Assembly: GCA_023105745.1 (NCBI GenBank)
Contig: JALGQZ010000014.1
Span: 9,047,888 to 9,111,887, forward strand
Direction of reading: 5' to 3'
Length of the DNA: 64,000 nucleotides
Origin: Austropuccinia psidii
Taxonomy: Eukaryota; Basidiomycota; Pucciniomycetes; Pucciniales; Sphaerophragmiaceae
Shown: positions 11,010 through 23,065 of the stretch, piece by piece
How the letters are laid out: each line of letters starts with the position of its first letter
Position numbering within the stretch: position 1 is the first letter of the stretch
Position numbers and translations under genes: made by a program
Notes under the pieces: model-generated
The model's input: only the letters and a program-made list of their open reading frames with translations
Told to the model about the DNA's origin: nothing
Databases searched by the model: none

Positions 11010-11011
11010 AA

Positions 11012-12846
11012 TGTAAGGTGTGGATATGAAACTTTGATTAAAAATCAAGTACTTTTCCTGTCCTCAAAATTTGTATAAGGTATAATTCAGTTAAAAATAG
11101 TATGAAATATTATTTTTAAGAGAAAACACGCCAATTTTATTGTTTATAACTTTATTAGTATAAAACAATAATATAAAAATTTATTGTTTTACCAACAATA
11201 AAGATTTATCCAAAAAATACTCTACAAGAGATATTTTAAGGCTACAAAAGAAATTTCTTCAAGAGCAATTTCAATTGGAATTAATTGAGCAAAGAACTGC
11301 AAGCAATTAATTAAAGAACAAAGTCTTTAAAAAGAATATTAAAGAGAAAACACGCCCAAAAGTGACCAGAGTGAATTTGGAAACAAAGTGACAAAGTTAA
11401 CAGTGATGAAAGATGCTTTAATTCACTTTTGGGGTGGTTCAGGGGTAAAAATGATTATAAGAGTTACAAACAATGATTATAATGATTTTTTCACGTGGTT
11501 AAAAGGATTAAAATGATTTAAAAGTGGTGGTTGGAATCTTTGATTGATTGGTTTAACAGTTTTAAACTAATTAATAAAAGGAAAAGATTCTAACATGAAG
11601 AGAAAAGTGGGGCAAAGAAGACATTCTTTTATAGCCATCAATTCTCTTACTCCAAAAGTAAAATTTACTCTTGTCAGTCGTGAAAAACAGTCTGACAACA
11701 GAAAAGCCAATTATGGCATCATTGAACCCTGGTTTAGACCAAAAAGGGCTGGTTTAAGCCATTTTTAGCCATTTTTAGCCATTTTAGACCCTTAAATCAG
11801 CCATTACTATAGCAATACCAGGCCTAGAGCCTTCAAAACACGTCAGAATGTGTGTCAGAGGCGTAGAAACCAGTTAAAACTGTTTTTATTATGATTGTTT
11901 TATCTTAAGGGTAGTTTTACCTTCTTGGCAACAGCTAAAACTACCCCAGTTGATATCAAAACCTCATCATCAATTGAGTCCACAGACCCTGTAACTCAAT
12001 TCCAGGCCAAAAGTGATGAACTTTTGCGTGAATTTTGACATCCCACGCCTGTCAGCAAGGATTTTGGGGGTCTAGCTCCCCCTTAGAGCTGGAGTTCCTT
12101 TTCCCCCCCAAATTTAATCTTTCCAATTTATTTTTCCTTTAATTCCTCATCATGTATTATACTTATAATTTACACATGTAATTCAATTCAATTGTACAGT
12201 ACAATACAGTAATAATTGACACCTCATATGTAAATCAAAGTTCACTTATGTAATACACGCGCACATTTTGACATTTCAATTGAATTCAATTGAAAATACT
12301 TTAATTCCTCATAGCTTCTAAACTAAACACAACACCTCAATTTTAACACAAAAATTGATGGTTAACACCACATGTGGTGTGAATTAAATTAAGGTTTTGA
12401 GGATTTTCAACTTTTGTATTGAAAATACTAAAAACTTAATTTAAGCTTATTTAGAGTTGAGTTACAAAAATTTCACTCAGAGGTGACCCCACCTGATTTT
12501 TTATGAGGAATCCAATGGTGAAATAAAATTTATATGTTTATTTATTGGATAAAAAGTTATAATAAATTTTATTTAACTTTTTTCCAAATTTATTTATTTT
12601 TACACAATTTTGTTAAAATTTCATTTTTACTTAAATTTTTCAAGTATAAATGTAATTTTATATTTACAAAATTTAAAGTAATTTTATTTTTAAATTATAA
12701 TTAATTTTTTATTTTTAATATAATTTTATATTTATATTTTTTATTTTTATTTTAATAATATAAATAAATTTATTTTATTTATATTAATATGTTATTTTTT
12801 ATATTTGTGGTCTTTTGGGTATATGAAATTACCTCTAAGGCTCACA
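11012..12846 (-). repeat. 5' LTR of the young G1 element
   Basis: Same length as the 3' LTR (1835 bp). The differences I saw are three clustered near 11943-11951 and single ones near 12225, 12241 and 12589. The TSD copy AGTTG follows at 12847-12851. Confidence 0.93.
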
Positions 12847-12851
12847 AGTTG

Positions 12852-14930
12852 GTACACCCAGAACCTAGGAGGAAGGCAAAATATAGTTACAGATTATTTT
12901 AAAAAATTACTCAAGGAGCTATTTGAAATTGAAAAGTAAAGTGGAAAAGAGAAAATCAGGAAGTAAGATATCAATATGCATTCAGAATAATCACCAAAGA
13001 TACCACATATTCCTGATGAATCCAAAGAAGAAATTCTAAATGAAGGAACCATGCAAGGACAAGGAGATATTTCTGGTGTGGAAAGAATTCATCAAAGAAT
13101 GTTGGAAAAGAACCAAGAACTAATTGAACTCAATGAAAAAGAAGGGAAAAGGAAAGAGTCAAGCTTTACCGCAGAAAACAGCCCAATGGAAGAGACTGAA
13201 ACCATGCCAAGAATGTTTAGACAAGAATGGTCACCATCACCATTTTCAAGGCCCATGTACTTGTAAACACCACTCACTTCACAAAGATCAAATACTCTAC
13301 CAAAGAGGGTTAATATCTATGCACAGGCTTCAAGCCCATTACAACAGGGAATCCCAAGAAATAATACACCCATTGTCAAGATTAGACCAAAGGATTATAA
13401 ATTATTGTTTGATGAAAAGGAGGTAGAAAGATTCATTAAAAAAGATTGAAATATAGCAGAGATTGAAGGAGAAAGTGGAAGGGATATAGAAAGACAAATA
13501 TCATTTTGGACTAAAGATGAAGATATCAGTTACCATATTGAAGGAATGCCCAGATATGAAACTGGAAATTGGGAGCAATTAAACTTGGATATGAAGAGAA
13601 GGTGGGGAACAGTTTCACCTGAAAGAAGATACAAGCTGTCCTCAATTACTCAATTATGTACAAATATTCAACAAGGAGGAATTACAAATATTACCCAATA
13701 TAAAGGCTCATTGGGGAATATGAATCGATTATTAATTATCTCAAGAGGTATCAATATATACAAGGAGATATTAATCACAATCAATAGATATTGGCTAGTC
13801 TTTCCTAAATCTCTCAAGAGTCTATTTATACAGAAATGATATAAGATAAGGCCATTGTGCAAGCTTTGGATGGTGGTTATATCATTCCAAGATAGAAAAT
13901 ATTAAAGCTATATATTGAACAAGATTTATAAGCCAAAGCCTTAATTCAACAGAAGGAACTTTCACAAGAAAATTCACAAGAAAAGAAAGCTAGGTTGGAA
14001 GAGGAAATCAAGGAAGAAGTCTTGAAGCAAATGAAAGATCTTACCCAAAAAATTCAAAATCCTCAGCAACAAGAGAATAAATCAAAGGAGAATGGGAAGG
14101 AATCAGTTAAGGAAGTATTGAATCAGCTCAAACACCTTCAAAAAGCAGTTGAATCTCCAAAGAAAACACAAGAAAGCAATAATAAAGATCAGAAAGGTAT
14201 GCAAAACACATTGCCATTCAGGCCAAGATATCCTTTACTGCCCATATCTTAAGGTTATCAGCCATATGTTCCAGCTCAAATAGCTCCAAGACAGCCACTG
14301 AAGTGTTATTACGGCTTAGAAGAATGAAATTTGGCAATGAGATGTAATAATCTCCCAGAAGACTTGGAGAAAAGAGTTTCCTTGAAGTGCTGAGGAACCC
14401 ATATTTTTCCAGATTTTCAAAGAGTACCCACAGAAGGCCCTACATATGCAAAGAAATTGGTTAGAAAGTTTGCTAAAGAGAAGAAGGAGTTTAAAAAGAA
14501 AATTATGGAAAATAAAATTCACCCCCAAATAAGCAAGAAACAATAGCAATTGAGGAAAGAGAAGGTAAGGAGGCAATGGCTATAGCTCAAGTAGAAGAAT
14601 GGGGAAACTGGAAACCTCCTAAAATATCACCAGAAAATAAAAATATTCAAATAAATGTTGGACTTAGACAGACAAGGCAAAGAGATGCAAGACAGGAAAG
14701 TCAAAGTCAAACACAGCAAGAGGATAAAAATGAAACACACAAACCCTTTAAAAAGAAGATACCAGGTGCCTACCATGAGGAAGATGGGGCAGAAGAGGAA
14801 ATAAGAGTTTTGATTCCAACAAAATAAAAGAAAACCCAAGAAGGAAAGGAAGTACATAATTAGGATATTGAACTCATTTCCAAGGACAAGAATAAGGAGG
14901 TACCAAGAAAGGTTTCACAAAAGATGTAAT
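12852..14930 (+). pseudogene. G3 gag, main part, decayed
   Basis: Plus-strand continuation of the gag interrupted at 5734. Recognisable pieces are a Retrotrans_gag-like segment near 13560-13640 (LDMKRRWGTVSPERRYKL), a Lys/Gln/Glu-rich linker (13995-14200) and a degenerate zinc-knuckle region near 14300-14480. There CYYG-LEE, MRCNNLPEDLEKRV and RVPTEGPTYAKKLVRKFAKE can be read past stops. Several frameshifts and stops of all three kinds break it, so no product is expected. Confidence 0.65.
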
Positions 14931-15119
14931 TAAAGAACAAGGTAAAATCTACAGCCAATACCCCAAAGATAATAATTGAACATGTGAAGAATAAAACACT
15001 TGAACAAAAGATACATCTTACTCTTGTAGAAATATGATAAATGTCCCCAACCTTTATTGAGAAATCTCAAAATTCAACTTTTCAGGAAAAAGAGAGGATA
15101 AAATCAGTCAATACATAAG

Positions 15120-15770
15120 ATATTCAAGAAAGACTACTTTGATTAAAGATATGGGACTATGATAAACCAAGATTACATTATGCATTCCCACTTGGCTTTA
15201 TAGAAGTATTTATTGGAAGAGAAGAATATCCTACAATGGCATTGGTGGATACTGAATCAGAAATTAACATAATACCAAAGTAAATTGCAACTAAAACCAC
15301 ACTTACAAGTAGAAAGCTCAATATGAATCTCAGAGGAATCGATGGACATACAACATCGCTTGTTTTAATATCAGAATTTACACCAATTACTATGATAACA
15401 AGAGAAGAAAAATAAATTCATTCATTCATAGCAAAAGGAGCTGTACACACCATACTTGGAAGACCATTTTTAGCATATAATGATGTTAAATTGAAATTTT
15501 CACACAAGCAAGGGCAGATATTTAGTTATCCAGAGCAAGATGGATGTCAATTATGTTTACCAATATGTAACCCTCAAGCCATAGTTTGGAAAATTCCTCC
15601 TCCAAGTGTTATGGAGCTTTGTGCATCTTCAGATATTGGAAAATGGTCAATAAATCAAGCAGAATCATCCAAAAGAAAAGAAACAGAGGAAACAGAAAGT
15701 CAATCTTCAACAAGAGTGAACACAATATTTCTTGGAACAAACAAAATACTCCTTAGCTATTTTTGATGCA
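15120..15770 (+). pseudogene. G3 aspartic protease relic
   Basis: One frame reads through YAFPLGFIEVFIGREEYPTM, then LVDTESEINIIP, where the catalytic motif would be DTG or DSG; the glycine is Glu here. ILGRPFLAYNDVKLKFSH, typical of the end of retropepsins, follows near 15450. Two stops, at about 15281 and 15413, interrupt it. It lies downstream of gag and upstream of a charged spacer, as in a Gypsy polyprotein. Confidence 0.7.
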
Positions 15771-17200
15771 AAAAATGACTTGAATGTTTTAACTCAAGAA
15801 ATAGCCCTAAAAGCAGAATTACACATCAGTCCTTACACATAAAAATCAACAGATAACTCTTTGAAGCCAATTGGTCAAATTAAAAATCTTGAATTCAATT
15901 TTGATAATTAAGAAAAAACCTACCTGGACTTCTGAGTATTTGAAAATTTTAATCAGATAATAGTTGAAGAAAATTCTAGCTTATTATATTCATCTTAAGA
16001 AAGTATCCCCCCTGTAACTCATAGAAAAACTAAAGGAAAGGAGACAGAAGATAAACTGGAGGTAGAAGATAGTGAAGCAATAGCAAAAAATCAAAGAGGA
16101 ATTACAGAAGATAAAAAATTTGGACATGGCCATAGAAGACCCAGAGAAATGGCTGACACTAGAGTCAAGTGGTATGAATAACAAAGAAGAAGGAGAAAGC
16201 CCACAGAAGAAATTTAAAATGGATCTGAAGCCACCTGAAGCAAATTCCTCAAGAATTGTAGAAAATTATTTCAATTTATTCCAGAAGGAAACCAGGTACA
16301 TTAGTGATATTGCAAAAGATTTAATAAGTAAAGAAACAAAAGATAACATAATAAAGTCATTGGGAAGGGAAAGTGCCATAATTACTGAAGAAAAATGGAT
16401 CAAGTTTGGGATAGAGATCTTAAAAAAGTGACGAAACAAAGAATGGAAATAGTTCCAGAAGGAAAATTGCTACAATCAGGTAATAAATTGAAGTTATCCC
16501 AACAAAACAATTGGAATTGGGAAGATAAATATAAACAAGGAAGAATATTTGAAGACCTAGAAGAAGAATATTTATCAGAAAATACAAAAAGGCTATATGG
16601 AATTAGCATTCTATAAGAATTTAATGATGCCTATGAACAAATATGCTGTTTTTCAAATATTTCACTTTCAAGCTCAACTGATTTATTTAATCAAAATCAA
16701 GGTATTAAATCCAGATTAACAAATGGATCCCAGAATCAAAATGGAATACAGGAAGACATACCAGAGTATGAAGGAGAGGAAGATTAGGTAATAATTCCAA
16801 TGATTAAATTTGAAGAACTGTATGATTATGAGCTTGATTCACCAATAATTCAACCCAAATATTTTTCAGAACTACCTGGATCCAATCTTACAAATGTTGT
16901 CTTTTGGAATTACTAACCACTATTGGAATGAAGGGAAATTTACAGAATCCTTACTGGAAGAAGCGTCATGGACATTATCAAATGACAATAGAAGGACTGT
17001 ATCAAAAGATTTTATGGGCTCAAGAAGACTTGAATCTAGATGGTTTGGAAATCTTGGGAGAACTCTTTTCTGGTGTTATTTTGGGTGTATGTTTGTTCAT
17101 GAAGTCAAGGGTTTTGTTTCAAAATGAAAAGGCAATACAAAAAGAGAAAAATGCGACAAGCTATTTGAAGAAATATTAAAAGATATATTTCCTTTAGTAA
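15771..17200 (+). pseudogene. G3 spacer between protease and RT, decayed
   Basis: Lys/Glu-rich open segments (for example 16120-16431, with DPEKWLTLESSGMNN, and 16395-16616) separated by stops. They have no recognisable enzymatic motif. The position between protease and reverse transcriptase and the charged composition fit the linker region of this polyprotein. Readable coding fades after about 17170, where foreign DNA appears to begin. Confidence 0.4.
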
Positions 17201-17845
17201 TTCAAAACAGAAGATTGTGGGGCTCTCAATAATAAATCAAGAAATCCATTTTTAATCACCCAAAAAAACCATAAAAAAATAGTAAAAAAATAAAAACCAA
17301 CAAAAAAACACTTTTCTTATCTGTATAAGTATAGGTCAGTGACGTCCTGCCTTATAAAAGGGGAATTTTAATTTTTTAAAACCACTTTCAAATTATTATT
17401 TTGCACAACGTTTACAATTCAAGGGCGCAGAAACCCCTTGTGTTATCAAAGAGCAATTTCAACATATTCAAAATTAACAAAAACAATTCAAGCTATGTAT
17501 CAGTATTCGAGACAATATTTTAAATTCATAAGTCTTCAAATGTGTTTTCAATGTAAATTGATCTCAATTCAAATTAAAAGATATATATAGAAAAACAATG
17601 GTGGTTATCTGTTCTTATGCCACCTCATACTAAAAATGGCACAAGTTTGGGGAAGTGTGGGCCTATTGACCTTATATAAATATATTTATGTTATGAAAAA
17701 ACAGGACAAAGATAGAAGAAAACTACATCTAAATTCCTTATTACTTGAAGAAACAAAAGGAATATCAAACACACTCAAGCTTTATGAAAAAGAAAATACT
17801 CAAATCCTTCAAGAGACAGAATAAAATCAACAAAAAAGGAGTCAA
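17201..17845. other. Non-coding stretch with a TATA-like motif
   Basis: A-rich DNA with TTATAAAAGGGG near 17352, preceded by GACGTC at 17341. This could be a promoter of a decayed element, but no matching terminal repeat was identified. A 62-codon open frame at 17636 has no recognisable features. Confidence 0.3.
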
Positions 17846-18395
17846 ATTATGACTGCTGGTCATAAAATGATCACCTCAATATAGGAAAATAATATACAGG
17901 CATACATGGTCACACAGAAGAAAATCAAAAAAAAGTTTCAAATTATGACCACCTCAATACAGGAAAAAAATGTACAAGGGTACATCATCACAAAAGAAAA
18001 TCAAAAAAAAGTGTTGAACCATGACCGGCAGTCATAAAATGACCACCTCAATACAGGAGAAGAATGTATGGGCGTACATGGTCACACAGAAGAAAATCAA
18101 AAGAAAATTTCAAATTATGCTTGCCAGTTGTAAAATGACCACCTCAATACAGGAAAATAATGTGTGGGCATACATCATCACAGAAGAAAATCAAAAAAAT
18201 GTCAAATTATGACCACCTCAATACAGGAAAATAATGTATGGGCATAAATAATCACAAAAAAGAAAATAAAAAAAAGTGTTAAACTATTACCACCTCAATA
18301 CAGGAAAATGATATATGGGAAAAGATTATCAAAAAAAGTGTCAAATTATGACCCTCTGTCATAAAGCATCCACCCCCAAATTCAAACACATGGGA
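17846..18395. repeat. Minisatellite of about seven units, long and short forms
   Basis: Units share CCACCTCAATACAGGAAAA, then ATGTATGGGCATACAT-type sequence, CACA-GAAGAAAATCAAAAAAA and TCAAATTATGACC. Long units of about 92-96 bp contain an extra TGGTCATAAAATGACC-type insert; short units of about 62-77 bp lack it. The last copies are degraded. No coding role was seen. Confidence 0.8.
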
Positions 18396-18729
18396 GTCTC
18401 ATCAAAATTAAAAGAAAATGACACAAAACATGCTGACAAAGTCAAAAATATGTAAAAGTTCAACACACAAAAAGGTTACTACAATTTATACTGAATGACG
18501 TTCTTATAGCCCCAAATTAATGAGTTTAGCCAATCTTTGACAAGTAAACATCCTTCAAGCATTTTGAACAAGCAAATTGGAACTAGTACTTCTCAAATCA
18601 TGATCAAAGTTGAGCACCCTCAATCACAAAAAGTTTCCAAACATCAATTGCATCAACAGAATCAAGGAACACAGCAATACCAAGTTGCATCACAAAGCTT
18701 TCTCAAGGCTCAGAATATGCTACCCAGCA
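18396..18729. other. Intergenic, weak open frame only
   Basis: A Gln/Ser-rich open frame at 18537-18797 on the plus strand has no recognised domain. Its 3' end overlaps the relic on the opposite strand. I would not call it a gene. Confidence 0.35.
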
Positions 18730-18853
18730 TGGTTACCCTATTCCTGAAACTGACAGGTCTGGCAGCAGACACTGCTGGAATTATGTGGTTGTATTGAGCG
18801 TGTACAGAGGCTGCAGGTTTGAGCTCAACTGGTTTTATACCTTGTATTGACAT
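18730..18853 (-). pseudogene. Relic shared in inverted form with 23740-23830
   Basis: The minus strand reads SIQGIKPVELKPAASVHAQY then NHIIP. The plus strand at 23745-23825 reads SIQDSKPGGLRPVAPVHSQY then NQIMP. DNA similarity extends over about 75 bp. It directly adjoins the U5 end of LTR-C, so it could be the start of an internal region, but no standard gag motif is visible. Confidence 0.45.
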
Positions 18854-19524
18854 TGTGGAACTCCTTTTAGTGTAGGATTGGATAAGGCAGTCCTTGAGGG
18901 GGAAATCACGGGTAAACAGTTTTGAATTGCTGAATGATCCGGTAACCAAGGGTGCTAAGGTGTATTAGCTGCCCCTCTGAATATACTAAATAATCTCCCT
19001 ATAGAGCTCACAAATCAATTATTTAATTTTGTGGCTTTTACAACTAGAGAAGACTTTCAGCAGTCTCTATCAGACCTACTCAATTATTATATAAATAACT
19101 TTTATGATTACTATATATATATATAATGGCTTAATACCACTATTTTATAGGTTAAAAGTAATATTTAAATATGAATATAAGCATCTATAATATATAATTA
19201 TATAGATGTATGATATTTTAAACTATATGTGTTTATTTATATTTTTAGGTTAATTATTGATTATAAGGTAAATTAACAATATAATATATAGAATATACTG
19301 GAGACAATACTATAATGTTGTTATTTTATTATAGAAGGGTGGGTTTTTATATTTATTGATTTGTTTTTTTTAAGGGATCTTATGAGCAATATAGCTAATA
19401 ATACTTATTTGATTAGAATATATATTCCTTAAGGGATTCAGGATTTAATAATGACAAGGATAAGATAGCTATTAATATTAACTCTAATAATAATAACTTC
19501 TTTGAGCAGTACTCTATGACTACT

Positions 19525-19682
19525 ACTAATATTTATTATGATGATACTATTTATTCAATATTAAAATCTTTCATTAATACTGTAAATACTTTCTGACTAC
19601 TAATATTTATTATGATAATACTATTTATTCAATATTGAACTCTTTCATTAATACTGTAAATATTTTCTTTTATCAATAATTT
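19525..19682. repeat. Two tandem units of about 77 bp in LTR-C
   Basis: GACTACTAATATTTATTATG and the next 55 bp are repeated almost exactly, with copies starting near 19528 and 19604. A partial third start is visible at 19684. Confidence 0.7.
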
Positions 19683-19924
19683 CTGACTACTAATATATGC
19701 TTCTGAGCTTTGCTACTGAGCTTTATAATTTTATTTTGCTAGTTATCCTACTAGAATAGGGATGGATGGATCCTTTACATTGAGGATTATATTTCCACTT
19801 ATTAGGGAAATACTTCCATGAGCATGGGGGAAAATGAGGGAGAGAGGCCCTCTATTTATATTCTTTGGGCCCTCCATAGAGGCACTCAAAAACAGGGGAC
19901 TTAGAAAAATTTAACCTTGAGGTA

Positions 19925-20490
19925 TTTTAGCTGGTGAGTGTTTTTGAAATGGTGTCATTTGATAAAGATATTGCACCATATGTTTGGATTATTGCATCAT
20001 TCATAACTTTGTTGATGTTTATGCACAGCCTTGAGCTAATTTTGCTGGTGAGTAATTTTGAGATGGTGTCATTGGATCAAGATATTGCACCATATGTTTG
20101 GTATATTGCACCATATTTTAAAACTTTATTTTTAATTAATTAAACTTTAATATTATTATGCACAGCCTTGAGGGAATTTAGCTGGTGAGTAACTTGGAGA
20201 TGGTGTTATTTGCTCAAGATATTGCACCATATGTTTGGTATATTGCACCATATTTTAAAACTTTATTTTTAATTAATGAAACTTTAATATTATTATGCAC
20301 AGCCTTGAGGGAATTTAGCTGGTGAGTAACTTGGAGATGGTGTCATTTGGTAGAGATATTGCAGCATATGTTTGGTAAATTGCATCATTTCCTGAGTGAT
20401 TATGTAATCTGAGGTGTTTTTGCTGGTGGTTATTATGTTGGATGGTGTCATTTGACTTGATTATTGCACCATGTATTTGGTCAATTGCAC
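19925..20490. repeat. 137-bp tandem repeats in LTR-C
   Basis: Units beginning GCACAGCCTTGAG start at 20023, 20160 and 20297, a spacing of exactly 137 bp twice. Diverged partial units lie on either side. In reverse complement each contains TCACCAGCTAAATTCCCTCA, the counterpart of the 203-bp repeats of LTR-A and LTR-B. The LTR family therefore carries an array whose unit length has changed between copies. Confidence 0.75.
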
Positions 20491-21141
20491 CATTTTTCAT
20501 TCTTTTGATTATGTAATCTTATTAAAGTTTATTTGGTGTTACTTTGGATATGAGTTGATTTAGTACAATTTTGTATCATTTTTTTGTATTATGTTTGGCC
20601 ATTAATGGACTTCTTTCAAGCCTATATGGAACTTTCTTATGCATGAAGTTAATTAATATTTGATTCAATTCCATTTTTTTATACAATGGATGTGTATTGA
20701 TACTTTTTTAGTTGATCTTATTACATAAAATTCATTTTGGTGACTGTAATTCTTAGTAATATAATGTTTTTGGTGGTTTTAGGGTGAATGAAATGCTACA
20801 TTGCTACCTTATATATGTAATTTTGAGTTTCTGTCTGTATTGAACGAATTTTTTTTTTGAAGCTTATTTGTAAGCTATCTGATAAAGTCTTCCTTTATTC
20901 AATACTATCCATGTTACTTTTTGGCTTGTGTGATTGTGAAAGCGTCTTTTGAGCTGAGATATCCTAAATTGACCATTTAAGTTTTGATATTTTGAAATTT
21001 GCACCCTAAATGTGCTTGAAGCTGGCCCAGACAGGTATGGAATACCACAACGTGGACAACTGCACATAACCCAATGCCTGAGCTCACAAAAGCCTTTATT
21101 CTCTACCCCACTCTTTCTTTTTCTTTTTTTGCCAATGTACT

Positions 21142-21727
21142 TGTGAGCCTGCAAGAATGTAAGCTCTTGCCTGCTATACAGACCCCAATCACTGTCTTTA
21201 AATTTTGGTCTCATTTTCTTTTATGATTTTGTATGAATTTCAAATACTTGAATTCATTATATTAAAATATGAATATAATCTTGTTGCTATGACTGATTCC
21301 TAAATATGTCATAGTATAAAGTTCCCACTATGTCATCAATCTTGTTGTTATATCTGCTCATGTTGCTATAACAGATCTTTCCTCATTTGAACAGAAGTTA
21401 TTTCATATTATTTTGATTTTTAATTTGTAAATACAATATTTAAAGAGAATTAATTCTCTTTGAATTAATCCTCAGAGCTCTTACCAACTATATTCTTAAG
21501 TTTAAAATGAATTACATTTTATTTTAGAAATATTAAGTGCTCTCACTTTGAAGTGATTCAATCCACTTTACCCTTTATAGTACCATTGAAGCTTGAATAC
21601 CACCAGTACATAATTATGCAACTAGTTACGCGTCTATTAATTACAATTTGGTAGTATTCCACTTCTTTTTAGTTTATTAAAATTCCTAGTATTTAGTCTG
21701 GAAGCCACTAAAGAGGCCGAGCTCACA
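21142..21727. repeat. Left LTR of G4
   Basis: 586 bp bounded by TGTGAGC and GCTCACA, a perfect 7-bp terminal inverted repeat. Nearly the same sequence recurs at 23066-23649. Confidence 0.88.
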
Positions 21728-22075
21728 TCAATATATTATAATTTATATTAGACTTAATTAATTAATTAATTACATCTAATAAATTAATTAGAAGTTGAAA
21801 TACCTAATTAATATATAGTTTTTCTATAACTGACTCTTCCATAAAAAATCAATAATCAACGTTACAATCCTGATTCCCTTTTTTATTATTATTATACAGC
21901 TTTGAAGACTTGATACCAAAGCTATTTTTCTCAAATTATTGTTGGAGCCATCAACACTAGTATCCAACTCCAACAATCAAGTTTTGATGACCATGACCCC
22001 CCTGAAATTAAAGCTTTCCAACACTTGTCTTTGTTCAGTAAAGACTAAAGCATTGTTACTGGTCATCTATCCAAA

Positions 22076-23040
22076 ATGATGACCAGTAACTACTCTTTTA
22101 ACTATTCTACCTCTCATAGTCAGGGAAAGAAACCTACAATATTTTTGGAAAGATGGAAGCTTTGCCGTTTCTCTAACATTCCACATTCAGAATGCAGTGT
22201 TTTACAGCCAGCTATGACTGTAAATAATCAGCTTTCTGACAAGAAACTGAATGGAGGTAAAATTACAATGGCACAAGTGAAGTATAAGCCCAATTTGGAA
22301 AAAAGCCATGGCAACAAAGAAAAAACAATATAAATCAAATTTCAAAGACACATTAGCTACCAATACAACCTACAGAACCATCTCTGTTCCTAAGGCTATT
22401 AATAATAGTACTATGCCTAAAGAAATCATCCCGAAAGAAGAGTATAATACTAATTTTGATAGTAAAAGTACCAATGCAAACGCTATCAAAGCTAATAGCA
22501 ATCCAAGTATCCAAAAAAGAACAACAACAAATAACAAAACAGCCTTGAGTAGTAATCAATTTACTGCCAGTCGTACAAGCTCCAATACCAACAAAGTTGA
22601 GCTTGCAACAATAAAGGAAACTGTTACTGAAAATAAAGAAGAAATGATAAATGTGACTGTTACTGAAAATGAAGAAGAAACAATATTTAATGAAGTTGTA
22701 AAATACATTGAAATAAAAATAAACAATCAACCCATTTTAACAAAAGAAAGAATATCAACTACACTAAAAAATATTACCACTTACATTGACAACAAACAAG
22801 ATATCTACCACCTACTCAACTCAAATACTTGGGATTATTAAACTAGATACAACAATGAAAGACATACTACAAGAAAAATATTTTGAGGGAATATTGAATT
22901 AAACCAAAAAACTCACTTTAAGATTCTTTTATTACTCTACAGAGGACAGAAACCGCTTTTACCATAGAGATACACATATACAGGAAATCATTACAAGAAT
23001 ACAAGAAAGCTATACCTTTTTACTTGACCGAATCATTTTT
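22076..23040 (+). pseudogene. G4 internal coding relic, gag-like at best
   Basis: Open frames 22076-22333 and 22308-22841 encode Asn/Thr/Lys/Ser-rich protein (177 aa for the second) with repeated TVTEN-EE segments. Readable sequence continues in shifted frames to about 23035 (EDRNRFYHRDTHIQEIITRI). No zinc knuckle, protease, RT or integrase motif is visible. By position it could be a gag-like or unique protein of a non-autonomous element. The composition is low-complexity, so it could also be partly spurious. Confidence 0.35.
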
Positions 23041-23065
23041 TTACTATTTTTTTTGTATTACCAAA

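Larger units (their letters stand above)
5735..12846 (-). mobile_element. Complete young G1 Gypsy element, internally deleted
   Basis: Full-length LTR retrotransposon on the minus strand: 3' LTR 5735-7569, internal region 7570-11011, 5' LTR 11012-12846. A perfect 5-bp target-site duplication AGTTG (5730-5734 and 12847-12851) flanks it. Both LTRs are 1835 bp; by eye I found only six differences. The internal region keeps gag, an accessory gene, part of protease and the chromodomain. All of reverse transcriptase, RNase H and the integrase core is missing. It would need enzymes in trans, for example from relatives such as the one at 60949. It inserted into G3 gag. Confidence 0.93.
18854..21049 (-). 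mobile_element. Inverted G3-type LTR (LTR-C)
   Basis: About 2.2 kb. The reverse complement begins TGTGGTATTCCATACC (from 21049) and ends GGAGTTCCACA (at 18854), as in LTR-A and LTR-B. The promoter block (TATAAATAG then AGGGCCTCTCTCC, about 19830-19860) and the U5 segment (about 18870-18990) also match. It is clearly more diverged from LTR-A than LTR-B is. Flanks GACAT and ACGTG do not match, so no TSD supports it as a solo LTR. Confidence 0.75.

Noticed and set aside
17846..18395. Possible CRISPR-like array
   Set aside because: Units are contiguous and similar throughout, without unique spacers, and the setting is a eukaryotic nuclear genome.
19934..20143. 69-codon frame containing repeated DIAPYVW peptides
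   Set aside because: The peptide repetition simply reflects the 137-bp DNA repeat in LTR-C.
22353..22730. 125-codon minus-strand frame in G4
   Set aside because: Phe/Ile/Cys-rich antisense of the Asn/Lys-rich plus-strand frame; typical shadow.
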